Shown: piece by piece, positions 33,857-42,897 of the stretch | Layout of the letters: every line of letters begins with the position of its first letter | Position numbering within the stretch: position 1 is the first letter of the stretch | Assembly (NCBI RefSeq): GCF_000009265.1 | Contig: NC_008380.1 | Location: 749,501-813,500 of the forward strand | Direction: 5' to 3' | Length of the DNA: 64,000 nucleotides | DNA from: Rhizobium johnstonii 3841 | GTDB taxonomy: Bacteria > Pseudomonadota > Alphaproteobacteria > Rhizobiales > Rhizobiaceae | Position numbers and translations under genes: made by a program | The notes under the pieces: generated by a model | Told to the model about the DNA's origin: nothing | Databases searched by the model: none | Seen by the model: the letters and a program-made list of their open reading frames with translations, nothing else

Positions 33857-35944
33857 ATGGCGCAACCACCTGCACTCCCCATTCCAAAAGTCGCCCCGAG
33901 CCTGCGCGATGTCGGTTTTGCCCTCGGCATCATCGGTATCATCTGCATCCTCTTCCTGCCGATCCCGCCGTTCCTGATCGATATGGGACTGGCCTTCTCG
34001 ATCGCCTTCTCGGTGCTGATCCTGATGGTCGCGCTGTGGATCCAGAAACCGCTGGATTTCTCGTCTTTCCCGACCATTTTGCTGATCGCGACGATGACCC
34101 GGCTGGCGCTGAACATCGCGACGACACGCGTGATCCTTTCGCATGGCCATGAGGGCCACGATGCGGCAGGCGGCGTCATCGCCGGTTTCGCAAGCCTGGT
34201 GATGTCCGGCGACTTCGTCATCGGTCTGATCGTCTTCCTGATCCTCATCACCATCAACTTCATCGTCATCACCAAGGGCGCCACGCGTATCGCCGAAGTC
34301 GGCGCGCGTTTCACCCTGGACGCCATCCCCGGCAAGCAGATGTCGATCGACGCCGATCTCTCGGCCGGCATCATCGACGAGAGGGAAGCCCAGCGCCGGC
34401 GCAGGGAACTCGAGGAGGAAAGCTCCTTCTTCGGTGCGATGGACGGTGCGTCGAAGTTCGTGCGCGGCGATGCCGTCGCCGGCCTGATCATCACCTGCAT
34501 CAACATTTTCGGCGGCATCATCATCGGCTATTTCCGCCACGGCATGCCGATCGGCGAAGCCGCTGACGTCTTCGTCAAGCTCTCGGTCGGCGACGGCCTC
34601 GTCGCACAGATGCCGGCTCTCATCGTCTCGCTGGCCGCCGGCCTTCTCGTCTCTCGCGGCGGCACCACCGGCTCCACCGACCAGGCGGTCGTCAACCAGT
34701 TGAGCGGTTATCCGCGTGCGCTTTCCGTCTCGGCGGTGCTGATGTTCATCCTGGCCTTGATGCCGGGTCTGCCGTTTGTGCCCTTCGTGGTCCTCGGCGG
34801 TCTTCTCGCCTTCGGCGCCTGGTTCATCCCACGTCAGGTCGAGGCAGAGAACATGCTTCGCCGCGAGCAGGAAGAAAAGAAGGTCGTCCAGAACAAGGAA
34901 CTGGAAAAGGATTCGGTCAAGGCAGTGCTGCGCACCTCCGAAATCGAGCTCGCACTCGGCAAGATGGTCTCGACGCGCCTGCTCGGCGCCCACCAGGAGC
35001 TCGCCTTCCGCGTCGGCAAGATGCGCAAGAAGTTCGCCACCCAATACGGCTTCGTCGTGCCCGAGATCAAGGTGACCGACGATATCGCCATCGCCGAGAA
35101 GTCCTATCAGATCCGTATCCACGGCACGACCGTCGCTTCCAACCTGCTGCGCGTCGGCGAAGTCCTCGTCGTTACCGGCGCCGGCCGCCGGCCGAGCATT
35201 CCCGGCGACGAAATCCGCGAACCCGCTTTCGGCATGCCTGCCGTCTCGATCCTCGAAAACTTCGCCGACGATCTGAAACGCGAGGGCTTCCAGCCGATCG
35301 ACAATGTCTCCGTCGTGCTGACCCATATGAGCGAGGTCATCCGCAACAACCTGCCGCAGCTGCTGTCCTACAAGGACGTCAAGGTGCTGATCGATCGGCT
35401 CGACCCCGAATACAAGAAGCTCGCTGACGAGATCTGCTCGTCGCACATGTCCTATTCCGGCCTGCAGGCAGTGTTGAAGCTGCTGCTTGCCGAACGTGTC
35501 TCGATCCGCAACCTGCACCTCATTCTCGAGGCGGTGGCCGAGCTCGCTCCGCATGTCAGGAAGACCGAGCAGATCGTCGAGCATGTCCGCATCCGCATGG
35601 CCCAGCAGCTTTGCGGCGATCTCGCCGACAACGGCGTGCTGCGCGTGCTGCGGCTGGGCAGCAAATGGGATCTGGCTTTCCACCAGGCGCTGAAGCGCGA
35701 CGCCAAGGGCGAGGTGATCGAATTCGACATCGATCCGCGCAGCCTGGAGGAGTTCAGCGAACAGGCCACCAAAGTTATCCGTGAGTTCATGGATCGCGGC
35801 CTGCCATTCGCCCTTGTCACGTCGCCGGAAACACGCTCCTATGTGCGCATGATCATCGAGAGGCTGTTCGCCACGCTCCCGATCCTGTCGCATGTCGAAC
35901 TGGCCAAGGGCATCGAGATAAAGATTTTGGGCTCTATTTCATGA
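33857..35944 (+). CDS. flhA: Flagellar export gate protein FlhA
   Basis: Large export-gate subunit with eight predicted membrane segments in the N-terminal half and a cytoplasmic docking domain (about 345-695). 695 residues, the family length. The FHIPEP-family region [20 protein letters not shown] (about 79-98) and the [20 protein letters not shown] segment (about 149-168) are conserved. The stop overlaps the fliR ATG. Confidence 0.98.
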   Translation: MAQPPALPIPKVAPSLRDVGFALGIIGIICILFLPIPPFLIDMGLAFSIAFSVLILMVALWIQKPLDFSSFPTILLIATMTRLALNIATTRVILSHGHEGHDAAGGVIAGFASLVMSGDFVIGLIVFLILITINFIVITKGATRIAEVGARFTLDAIPGKQMSIDADLSAGIIDEREAQRRRRELEEESSFFGAMDGASKFVRGDAVAGLIITCINIFGGIIIGYFRHGMPIGEAADVFVKLSVGDGLVAQMPALIVSLAAGLLVSRGGTTGSTDQAVVNQLSGYPRALSVSAVLMFILALMPGLPFVPFVVLGGLLAFGAWFIPRQVEAENMLRREQEEKKVVQNKELEKDSVKAVLRTSEIELALGKMVSTRLLGAHQELAFRVGKMRKKFATQYGFVVPEIKVTDDIAIAEKSYQIRIHGTTVASNLLRVGEVLVVTGAGRRPSIPGDEIREPAFGMPAVSILENFADDLKREGFQPIDNVSVVLTHMSEVIRNNLPQLLSYKDVKVLIDRLDPEYKKLADEICSSHMSYSGLQAVLKLLLAERVSIRNLHLILEAVAELAPHVRKTEQIVEHVRIRMAQQLCGDLADNGVLRVLRLGSKWDLAFHQALKRDAKGEVIEFDIDPRSLEEFSEQATKVIREFMDRGLPFALVTSPETRSYVRMIIERLFATLPILSHVELAKGIEIKILGSIS

Positions 35945-36693
35945 TAACAGACCCGCAAGGGACCGTTCTCGCGCTGTTTCTGGTTTTCTGCCGGATCGGT
36001 GGCTGTGTGCTGGCTCTTCCGGGTTTTTCCTCGGCGCGCGTGCCCCAACAGCTGCGCGTCTTCATCGCCGGCGCGCTCTCGATCGCCGTCATGCCGTTGC
36101 TCTGGGATACCGTCTATCCGGCCGTTCACACCGGTGCCGGAACCTATATCGGCCTGATCTTCAGCGAATCGCTGATCGGCGTGATGTATGGCATGCTGGC
36201 GAGGATCTACACGCTCGGCATGCAGTTCGCCGCCTCGATCACCGCCATGATGGTCGGCTACACCCAGCCGGGTTCCGCCGACATCCTCGAAGACACGCCG
36301 GAGACCAGCCTGTCGGCCTTTATCACCTTTGCCGGCATGATGATCCTCTTCATCATGGATTTCCATCACATCGTCTTCCGCGCGCTGATCGATTCCTATA
36401 CGACCATGCCCTTCGGCGGCCTGATGCAGATGCGCGCGACGCTGATCTCCTTTACCGATACGCTGGAGCAGACCACCTACATCATGCTGCGGCTGTCGAG
36501 TCCGTTTTTGATCTATGGCCTGATCTTCAACGTCTCGATCGGTTTCATCAACAAGCTGGCGCCGCAGATCCCGGTCTACTTCATCTCCACGCCCTATCTG
36601 CTGATGGGCGGGCTCTTCCTGATCTATTTCTCGATTGCGGCGATGGTCAGCCAGTTCGGCCAGTCCTTCGGCTCGATCTATATCGGGCGATGA
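35941..36693 (+). CDS. fliR: Flagellar export gate protein FliR
   Basis: Gate subunit with six membrane segments. 250 residues, typical. It includes [20 protein letters not shown] (about 18-37) and the C-terminal [20 protein letters not shown]. Overlaps flhA by 4 nt; followed after 7 nt by a small coiled-coil gene. Confidence 0.95.
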   Translation: MITDPQGTVLALFLVFCRIGGCVLALPGFSSARVPQQLRVFIAGALSIAVMPLLWDTVYPAVHTGAGTYIGLIFSESLIGVMYGMLARIYTLGMQFAASITAMMVGYTQPGSADILEDTPETSLSAFITFAGMMILFIMDFHHIVFRALIDSYTTMPFGGLMQMRATLISFTDTLEQTTYIMLRLSSPFLIYGLIFNVSIGFINKLAPQIPVYFISTPYLLMGGLFLIYFSIAAMVSQFGQSFGSIYIGR

Positions 36694-36700
36694 GGCTGAT

Positions 36701-37114
36701 ATGATCGAAAAGAAGCGCTCCCAGAAGCTCAAGCGGCTGCTCTCGGTGCAGCGGCATATCGAAAGAATGGCCGAGAACGACCTGGCCGAAACCAGCCGTC
36801 AGCGTGTCGAGGTCAATGTGGCGATGGACGACGTCATCCTCGCGCTCGGCTCGATGGACCCCGTCCACCACGCCTTTTCGCAGAATTACGCCGACCGATT
36901 CGGCAGGCTCACCATCAAGGACCAGCAGCTGACCGGCATGCAGCAGATCCACGAGATGCGGCTGACGCGCGAGCGCGCCAAGGGCGACCGCCTCGAAGAC
37001 GGCATGAAGGAAGCCCTGGAAGTCGAGCGCCGCGAGGCCGATGACAATGCCGTCTACGATGTCATCGATCAGCAATTCGCAACGCCAGCCTCCAGCAAGC
37101 TTCAAAAACCATAG
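36701..37114 (+). CDS. FliJ-like coiled-coil protein (candidate)
   Basis: 137 residues from the ATG at 36701 (MIEKKRSQKLKRLLSVQRHI), 7 nt after the fliR stop. Nearly all helical and highly charged, with long heptad-like stretches up to about 125. Size, composition and place in the export-gate gene run suggest the FliJ role (coupling FliI to FlhA), but FliJ proteins are poorly conserved and no specific motif can be cited. Followed by the flgJ-like gene after 32 nt. Confidence 0.6.
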   Translation: MIEKKRSQKLKRLLSVQRHIERMAENDLAETSRQRVEVNVAMDDVILALGSMDPVHHAFSQNYADRFGRLTIKDQQLTGMQQIHEMRLTRERAKGDRLEDGMKEALEVERREADDNAVYDVIDQQFATPASSKLQKP

Positions 37115-37146
37115 TCGTTACGATCTTAAATTCAGAGGATTGTAAC

Positions 37147-37710
37147 GTGGCTATTTCGCCCCCCAGTGATCTGGTCCTGGACGTTGTCAAAGCTGCCGAC
37201 CCCATGGAGGTCCAGGCGGCCCAAGAAAAGTTGAAGGCAAATCGTGCGGCCTTTGCCGCAACGAGCCTCGCCGAGAATGGCAAGGGCTTCTCCAATACGG
37301 TCGACGTTCTCGATCATGTCGGCCAGAAGAGCGGCCTCGCCAACATCCAGAACCGCACCAAGACCGAGGAAGTTCCGGAAAGCTACCGGAAGTTCGAGGC
37401 CATGGTCCTGCAGAATTTCGTCAAGTCCATGCTGCCGAACGAAAGCGAAGACGTCTACGGCAAGGGCGCGACCGGCGATATCTGGAAAGGCATGATGGCA
37501 GAACAGCTCGGCAACGTCATGGCCAAGGGAGACGGCATCGGCATCGCCAAGCAGATGTACAGCGAGCAGTTGCGCCGCCAGGAAGGCAAGATCGTCAATG
37601 CCTCCACCGACGACGATGACCGCAACACTGCGCTCAGCATGATCGACGACTTCCAGCGCAAGACCTTTGGCACGCCGACGGCGGACGCCAAGGCTGATAG
37701 AACAGGATGA
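37147..37710 (+). CDS. FlgJ-type rod-binding protein without muramidase domain
   Basis: 187 residues from a GTG with AGAGGA upstream. The FlgJ N-terminal (rod-binding) signature is at about 80-140: KFEAMVLQNFVKSMLPNESE, GDIWKGMMAEQLGNVMAKGD, GIGIAKQMYSEQL. No glucosaminidase domain follows, so this is the short FlgJ type seen in alphaproteobacteria; a separate transglycosylase is encoded at 26538. The last residues are polar and probably disordered. Confidence 0.85.
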   Translation: MAISPPSDLVLDVVKAADPMEVQAAQEKLKANRAAFAATSLAENGKGFSNTVDVLDHVGQKSGLANIQNRTKTEEVPESYRKFEAMVLQNFVKSMLPNESEDVYGKGATGDIWKGMMAEQLGNVMAKGDGIGIAKQMYSEQLRRQEGKIVNASTDDDDRNTALSMIDDFQRKTFGTPTADAKADRTG

Positions 37711-37760
37711 TTTCAGGCCAACGGGCCGGAAATCTGAATCCTGTTCTAAATTATATAGTT

Positions 37761-37810
37761 AGAGCATGATGTCGTCCGAAAACCGATCACACTTTTCGGC
37801 ATCATGCTCT
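37761..37810. repeat. Palindromic element between the flgJ-like gene and the next gene
   Basis: Perfect 11-bp inverted repeat AGAGCATGATG (37761-37771) and CATCATGCTCT (37800-37810), with an inner CCGAAAA/TTTTCGG pair. Overall a long hairpin that could act as an attenuator or mRNA stabiliser. Confidence 0.7.
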
Positions 37811-37834
37811 AAGCGACGCATAATCGAGGGTACA

Positions 37835-38200
37835 ATGGAAATAATTTCGAACGAATACAGGATCAAATCCGTTCTCGGACGCCTCGAAATGATCATCGAC
37901 AATGAGAACACGCGGATCGGCAACGATCCGCAGTTCGATCTCAAGGTCTCCAATGCGCATAAGAGCCGCTGCCTCTACGAGCTGTCGATGCTTTTCCGCG
38001 ATACCGATCCGGCCGAGCTTGCCGCTGCCCATCTCGATCAGCTGCACGGCCTGAAGAAGAAGCTGGTTCTCAATGCCCGTCGCGTCGAGGCGCATCTCGA
38101 AGCGGTTCGCGCTGTCGCCGACCTGCTGAAGAACGCAGTTCAGGACGCCGACGCCGACGGCACCTATTCCCAGGAACAATTCGCCGCGCGTGGAAACTGA
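37835..38200 (+). CDS. Small helical protein, FlgN-like candidate
   Basis: 121 residues from the ATG at 37835 (MEIISNEYRIKSVLGRLEMI). The frame is open upstream into the palindromic element, but that extension is rejected. All-helical with Leu-rich heptads (for example LHGLKKKLVLNARRVEAHLE at about 69-88). Size, helical character and position after a flgJ-type gene fit a FlgN-like export chaperone for FlgK/FlgL; this is inference only. Its TGA overlaps the next gene's ATG. Confidence 0.5.
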   Translation: MEIISNEYRIKSVLGRLEMIIDNENTRIGNDPQFDLKVSNAHKSRCLYELSMLFRDTDPAELAAAHLDQLHGLKKKLVLNARRVEAHLEAVRAVADLLKNAVQDADADGTYSQEQFAARGN

Positions 38201-38739
38201 TGATCAAGCTCGTCCTCACCGGTATCTGGGTTTGCGCCATCACCTTGGCATCGGTCTATTTCTCGGTGTACCTGGCGACCGCGCCGGCGCCCGCAGCAAC
38301 GGATTCCAAGCAGAGTGCGCTTGAACTGGTGAAGGGCGAAACGATCACGGTGCCGATCATCGGCAACGGTGCGATCACCGGCTATTTCCTCGGCCGCGTT
38401 TCGTTCATGATGAACAAGGACATGCTGAAAGGCGTGACGTTGCCGCTGAGCGAGATGACGACGGACGAGCTTTTCAGCCTGCTGGTCGGCAACAAGATGG
38501 TCGATATCGCCCATATCAAATCCTTCGATCCGAAGGCTTTCCGCGAAGAGATCAAGAAGGGCATGAACGAGCGCCTCGGCGGCGAATACGTCGCCGACGT
38601 GATGCTGGAGCAGCTCGACTATCTCTCCAAGGAAGAGGTCAAGGAAAGCTCCGCCGGTCAGCCGAAGAAGGTGGGCACACCCGTCAAGATCGTCGAGACC
38701 GCCCCGGCCACCGAAGCACCGGCGCCAGCCGCCCACTAG
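38200..38739 (+). CDS. Membrane-anchored protein at the end of the motility cluster
   Basis: 179 residues: an N-terminal membrane segment (about 4-26, KLVLTGIWVCAITLASVYFS) and a periplasmic domain of ~150 residues, ending in a Pro/Ala-rich tail (EAPAPAAH). No enzyme motif. The topology is like FliL but I cannot show homology. It overlaps the preceding gene by one base and ends 15 nt before the strong terminator that closes the cluster, so it is probably a co-transcribed motility gene of unknown role. Confidence 0.7.
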   Translation: MIKLVLTGIWVCAITLASVYFSVYLATAPAPAATDSKQSALELVKGETITVPIIGNGAITGYFLGRVSFMMNKDMLKGVTLPLSEMTTDELFSLLVGNKMVDIAHIKSFDPKAFREEIKKGMNERLGGEYVADVMLEQLDYLSKEEVKESSAGQPKKVGTPVKIVETAPATEAPAPAAH

Positions 38740-38754
38740 ACATTATCAGATCAG

Positions 38755-38792
38755 CAACGACAAACGGCGCCCGAGGGCGCCGTTTGTCGTTG
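38755..38792 (+). terminator. Strong hairpin closing the flagellar cluster
   Basis: Perfect 17-bp stem, CAACGACAAACGGCGCC (38755-38771) with its complement at 38776-38792 and a 4-nt loop. There is no T-run, but it is the strongest hairpin in this area and coincides with the end of the motility genes. Confidence 0.8.
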
Positions 38793-39030
38793 GCTCGTGT
38801 GGTTAATAAACCACTTATACGAGCATGGAAATTCAAGGAATTTTCCTAAGGGTTGTTTGAAACCGTCCTGTTATATCAGGTGCCACAGCTTGGCATGCGC
38901 CGCTTATCCGGGATCGGAGCGACGCCCACCTGGCGGGACGCGACCGGTCCTTTCGAGGCATCTGGTGCGGAAATATGGGCTTGTTTTCCGGGATGTCGGG
39001 CGCATGCAGCACCCTCGGCAGGAGGTAGGA

Positions 39031-39870
39031 ATGAATCTGATTGCAAACTTCGCGGTGCTCGCATCGCGGCGGACGATCTTCGATCTGCCGGTCTGCGATC
39101 TCGGCTGGGACGACGCCCTCGTTTTCATCAACGAGCTGGCCTCCATTCCGGTCGGCCAGACCGTGGTTTGCTTCGTCAACGCCCACAACATGCTGACCGC
39201 GCTGCACGACGACGAATATTACCGGATCATGTCGCACAATCTGGTGCTGCCCGATGGCATCGGCCTCAACATTGCATCGCAGATCGCCCATGGCGCGCCG
39301 TTTCCGGCCAATCTGAACGGCACGGATTTCGTACCGGCCTTCCTGACCTTCATGGAGGTTCCGCGCCGCATCGGCCTCATCGGTGGCAAGCGCTCGGTCG
39401 TCGAGGCGGCGGCGGAAAATTTTCGCAGGCACACGCCCTGGCACGAATTCGTCGTCGTTTCCGACGGCTACTTCGACAAGGTCGATCCCACTGATGTCAT
39501 TGAGGAACTCGAGCGCCAGAAGGTCGACATCCTGATCGTCGGCATGGGGACGCCGCTGCAGGAGAAATGGGTTCACAACAATATCCGCTCCGATCATGCG
39601 CGTCTGGTGCTGACGGTGGGCGCTCTCTTCGACTTCGTCTCCGGCGCCGTCCCACGCGCGCCGAGGACGGTGCGGATGATGCGCCTGGAATGGGCCTATC
39701 GCCTGCTGCAGGAGCCGACGCGCCTCTGGCGCCGTTACGTCATCGGAATCCCGGTCTTCCTCTTCCATGTCCTGCGCTACCGCTTCCGCCGGCGCGAAAG
39801 GATCCTCAGCCATCCGGAAGAGCACGGCAGCGCGCTGCAGCCGCACTCGGATCGTAAGAAGGCAGGCTGA
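39031..39870 (+). CDS. WecG/TagA/CpsF-family glycosyltransferase
   Basis: Family GT26 enzyme that adds a sugar (often N-acetylmannosamine-type) to a lipid-linked precursor of surface polysaccharide. 279 residues from the ATG at 39031, which has AGGAGG 5 nt upstream; longer upstream frames lack such a site. Motifs: FVNAHNMLTAL (about 49-59), LPDGIGLNIASQI, RIGLIGGKRSVVEAA, VGMGTPLQEKWVHNN (about 170-184), VGALFDFVSGAVPRAPR and RLEWAYRLLQEPTRLWRRYV near the end. It is followed 3' by a polysaccharide co-polymerase gene, suggesting a surface-polysaccharide role. The precise substrate cannot be inferred. Confidence 0.88.
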   Translation: MNLIANFAVLASRRTIFDLPVCDLGWDDALVFINELASIPVGQTVVCFVNAHNMLTALHDDEYYRIMSHNLVLPDGIGLNIASQIAHGAPFPANLNGTDFVPAFLTFMEVPRRIGLIGGKRSVVEAAAENFRRHTPWHEFVVVSDGYFDKVDPTDVIEELERQKVDILIVGMGTPLQEKWVHNNIRSDHARLVLTVGALFDFVSGAVPRAPRTVRMMRLEWAYRLLQEPTRLWRRYVIGIPVFLFHVLRYRFRRRERILSHPEEHGSALQPHSDRKKAG

Positions 39871-39871
39871 C

Positions 39872-39973
39872 CTACCGCGCCGCGCGTCTTTTCAGTCGCG
39901 CAAAGAACGCTGCAGCATCTTAAATTGCCGCATAATTTTGTCCTCAAATCGTTTCCGATTTGAGGAATTATGC
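39872..39973. repeat. Second-family palindromic element, inverted copy
   Basis: Both modules in reverse order relative to 8381-8466: a CGCGCGTC/GTCGCGC-type stem with GCTGCAGC, then a perfect 11-bp hairpin TCCTCAAATCG (39941-39951) and CGATTTGAGGA (39956-39966) flanked by CATAATT/AATTATG. It lies between the wecG-type gene and the co-polymerase gene. Confidence 0.65.
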
Positions 39974-40091
39974 TTAGTTCTTGCCTGCAGTGGTTAACCA
40001 TTTCTTTGCCATGAATATTTAGAGTGGCTTAATCATCTGCATCCGTGCGGATGAGCGAACTCGGCCATCATGTGCATGAGATGTGGCGCAA

Positions 40092-41864
40092 ATGTACGAT
40101 ATCAGGGCCAGAAACAGCTTCCAGGATCGCGCAGCCGCAGGGCCGCGTGCTCATGAGGATACCTATGGGGTGTCCCGGTCGAACCGGCCGGATATCGCGC
40201 CGCCCGAAGCCGAGTTGCTGCGCGCCATCGGCCGCGCGCTGGAAGAACAGCGCGGAAGAACGGCGCGCACCGCACCGCTGGTCGACCGCATCGAAACCAT
40301 CCTTGGCAACCGCCTCCGGGCCGCCAACGACGTCGGCCATCCGCTTCCTCAGGAGCCGGCGGACGATGAAGAGCTAATTGTTCCGGCCGACGAGCCGATG
40401 ATCTCACCCGAACCGCTCGCCGCGGTCCCTGAAGGACCCGCCGCACCCCGGCCGGTAGCGCCGCGGCGTCGGGCGAGCGGGATCGGCCTTGCGATGATGG
40501 TGGTCGCCGCGACGATCATCGGCGCGGGCTTGCCGGCGCTGATGTCAGCTTCGCCGGCCCTCTACCGTGCCGAGGCGACGCTTGCGGTGAAGAGCGATGC
40601 CGCAAGCCGCGCTGGCCTCACCAAGGCCGCCGCGAAAGGACTGCTGTCGGCGAGGGTGGTTGCTTCGACGGTCGCCGCCCTGAAACTCGATCATGATTCC
40701 GAATTTGCCGGCGCCAGCGCCAATGCGCTCGGCGTCGCTCTCGATCTTCTTTCGGCGACCGGTGCTGCTGCCGATCCGGCCTCGCGCGCCGAGGCGACGC
40801 TGAAACATGCGGTCGAGATACTGCCCGATGCCGCCGCCGGCACCATCCTCGTCAGGGTGACGACCGGCGACAGCGGCAAATCCATGCGCATCGCCGCAAG
40901 GCTTGCCGAAGCGGTTTCCGCGGCAGACGGAACCGGCGGCAACGTCGAGACCGATACCGCCTTGCGTAAAGCCTATGACGAGATGAAAGCGGAGCTTGCC
41001 GCCTTCACCGCGAAGAGCGGCGAGGGCAACGTCAAGGTGGCGATCGATCTTCGCCGCCAGATCGACCGGCTCGATGCCGATTTGAAGGCCGCCGACCAGA
41101 ACATCCTTGCCGCCAAGGCGCAGGCCGACCGGCTCAAGGCCGCAAAACTTGCCGAAGTGCTCGACGGTTCGCTCCCCTCCGATATGCTCTCGCCGGCGCT
41201 GCAGGACTGGCGCGACAAATATGCCGTCGCCAAAACGACGCTTGCGCAGCTTTCGGCCGAACTCGGCCCGCGCCATCCGCGCCTCTTGCAGCAGCAGGCC
41301 GAAACGGACGGTCTGAAGGAGAATATGGGCAAGGAGCTTACCCGTCTTGCCCAGACTGCCAACCTCACTGCCAAGGCCGCCGTCGAGGCGCGCAAGGGCC
41401 TGAACGATCGCCGCAACACGCTGATCGCCCAGAGCCGGGACACCGGCGTCGATTTGTCACGCCTGACCGAACTCAGCGAAAAGACGAATGCCGCCCGCTC
41501 TCGCCTCGAAGAGGCGACGTCCGCAGCGGTGGAAACGGCCGCCAACGGTGGTATCGTTCTCCTGAAGCCGGCGTTGGCAACCGCAGTATCGGGAAGCGAT
41601 GGTCTGATCGGCCGCGCGCTGGCCGGTGCCGCGGCTGGCCTTGCGATCGGCCTTGCCGCGGCTTTCCTGCTCCGGCTGCGTAGGCCTGTCGCCAGTTCCA
41701 CAGCGGAAAGAATGCCCGTATCCCGGCCGCAGGCCCCACTGCCCTCGATGCCTGTGCCGGCCCCCGCGCCGGTCGACGAAATGGAGCTGCTGCGCTCCGA
41801 AATCTCCGGCCTGCGTGACCGGCTTCGTGTTCATGCGCTCGAAGTGCGGCAGCCGCTGCGCTGA
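40092..41864 (+). CDS. Wzz/GumC-type polysaccharide co-polymerase
   Basis: Inner-membrane chain-length regulator or exporter partner for surface polysaccharide. 590 residues from the ATG at 40092 (MYDIRARNSF); an in-frame GTG three codons upstream is an alternative. A Pro/Glu-rich cytoplasmic head (about 1-130), a first membrane segment (about 133-155), a periplasmic domain with a long coiled coil (about 285-470, with LGPRHPRLLQQQAE as in GumC), a second membrane segment (about 505-530) and a Pro-rich tail. There is no C-terminal tyrosine-kinase domain. The long N-terminal head is unusual for the family. Confidence 0.8.
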   Translation: MYDIRARNSFQDRAAAGPRAHEDTYGVSRSNRPDIAPPEAELLRAIGRALEEQRGRTARTAPLVDRIETILGNRLRAANDVGHPLPQEPADDEELIVPADEPMISPEPLAAVPEGPAAPRPVAPRRRASGIGLAMMVVAATIIGAGLPALMSASPALYRAEATLAVKSDAASRAGLTKAAAKGLLSARVVASTVAALKLDHDSEFAGASANALGVALDLLSATGAAADPASRAEATLKHAVEILPDAAAGTILVRVTTGDSGKSMRIAARLAEAVSAADGTGGNVETDTALRKAYDEMKAELAAFTAKSGEGNVKVAIDLRRQIDRLDADLKAADQNILAAKAQADRLKAAKLAEVLDGSLPSDMLSPALQDWRDKYAVAKTTLAQLSAELGPRHPRLLQQQAETDGLKENMGKELTRLAQTANLTAKAAVEARKGLNDRRNTLIAQSRDTGVDLSRLTELSEKTNAARSRLEEATSAAVETAANGGIVLLKPALATAVSGSDGLIGRALAGAAAGLAIGLAAAFLLRLRRPVASSTAERMPVSRPQAPLPSMPVPAPAPVDEMELLRSEISGLRDRLRVHALEVRQPLR

Positions 41865-41984
41865 ACGAACATTTCCTTGCAAGCTTGCTATTGCATTGCC
41901 GCTTTCCGACAGGATAGGGCGTTAGCGGGCAATTGACGCTCGCCGAGTATCCATAGATTGACGCGAAACAGGGCGGAGAGACGC

Positions 41985-42884
41985 GTGACGACAGTAATCG
42001 ACGGAAAGAACGTAGCTGCATCGGTCATTCAGACGGTCAAGAGTGCGACGGCGGCGCTGGAAAAGAGCAGCGGCGTCACCACTGGCCTTGCGGTCGTCAT
42101 CGTCGGCGACGACCCGGCAAGCCACGCCTATGTCGGCTCCAAGGGCCGCATGGCCAAGGAGTGCGGCTTCAAGTCCGTTCAGCATACGCTGCCGGCTGAC
42201 ACGAAGCAGGAGGATCTGGCAGCTCTCGTCGCTGCCCTCAACGCCGATCCGTCGATCCACGGCATTCTGGTGCAACTGCCCTTGCCGAAGCCGCTCGACA
42301 GCGAGGCGATCATCCAGTCGATCCTGCCGGAAAAGGATGTCGACGGCCTGAGCGTCGTCAATGCCGGCAAGCTCGCCACCGGCGACCTGAAGACCGGACT
42401 GGTCTCCTGCACCCCGGCCGGCGCCATGGTCTTCGTCCGCCGCACCCATGGCGAGGATCTCTCCGGCCTCAACGCCGTCGTCATCGGCCGCTCCAACCTG
42501 TTCGGCAAGCCGATGGCGCAATTGCTGCTCAACGCCAATGCGACGGTGACGATTGCGCATTCCAGGACCAAAAATCTCGCCGAGGTCTGCCGCAACGCTG
42601 ATATCCTGGTGGCCGCCGTCGGCCGGCCGGAGATGGTCAGGGCCGATTGGGTCAAGCCCGGTGCGACAGTCATCGACGTCGGCATCAACCGGGTGGCAGC
42701 CCCCGAAACAGGCGAGGGCAAGACCCGGCTCGTCGGCGACGTCGCCTTCGAGGAGGTCTCGGCGGTCGCCAGCACCATCACTCCGGTTCCCGGCGGCGTC
42801 GGGCCGATGACCATCGCCATGCTGATGGCCAACACGGTCATTGCCGCCCACCGTACCGCGGGGCAGACACCGCCGCAGTTTTGA
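41985..42884 (+). CDS. folD: Methylenetetrahydrofolate dehydrogenase/cyclohydrolase FolD
   Basis: Bifunctional one-carbon enzyme interconverting 5,10-methylene- and 10-formyl-tetrahydrofolate. 299 residues from a GTG at 41985 with GGAG 6 nt upstream; an upstream GTG-initiated frame is rejected. Family motifs: [20 protein letters not shown] (Tyr and Lys of the active site), [41 protein letters not shown] and [15 protein letters not shown] near the end. Convergent with aglR, whose stop is 13 nt away. Housekeeping gene. Confidence 0.97.
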   Translation: MTTVIDGKNVAASVIQTVKSATAALEKSSGVTTGLAVVIVGDDPASHAYVGSKGRMAKECGFKSVQHTLPADTKQEDLAALVAALNADPSIHGILVQLPLPKPLDSEAIIQSILPEKDVDGLSVVNAGKLATGDLKTGLVSCTPAGAMVFVRRTHGEDLSGLNAVVIGRSNLFGKPMAQLLLNANATVTIAHSRTKNLAEVCRNADILVAAVGRPEMVRADWVKPGATVIDVGINRVAAPETGEGKTRLVGDVAFEEVSAVASTITPVPGGVGPMTIAMLMANTVIAAHRTAGQTPPQF

Positions 42885-42897
42885 ACCAGGAAAGGCT

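Noticed and set aside
33836..35893. 685-codon open frame on the minus strand
   Set aside because: Antisense shadow of flhA with His/Asp/Arg-rich low-complexity sequence.
38799..38846. Operator-like palindromes before the wecG-type gene (GTGGTT-NNNN-AACCAC and an imperfect GGAAATTC repeat)
   Set aside because: Short or imperfect, more than 180 nt from the gene, and adjacent to the cluster terminator; no independent support.
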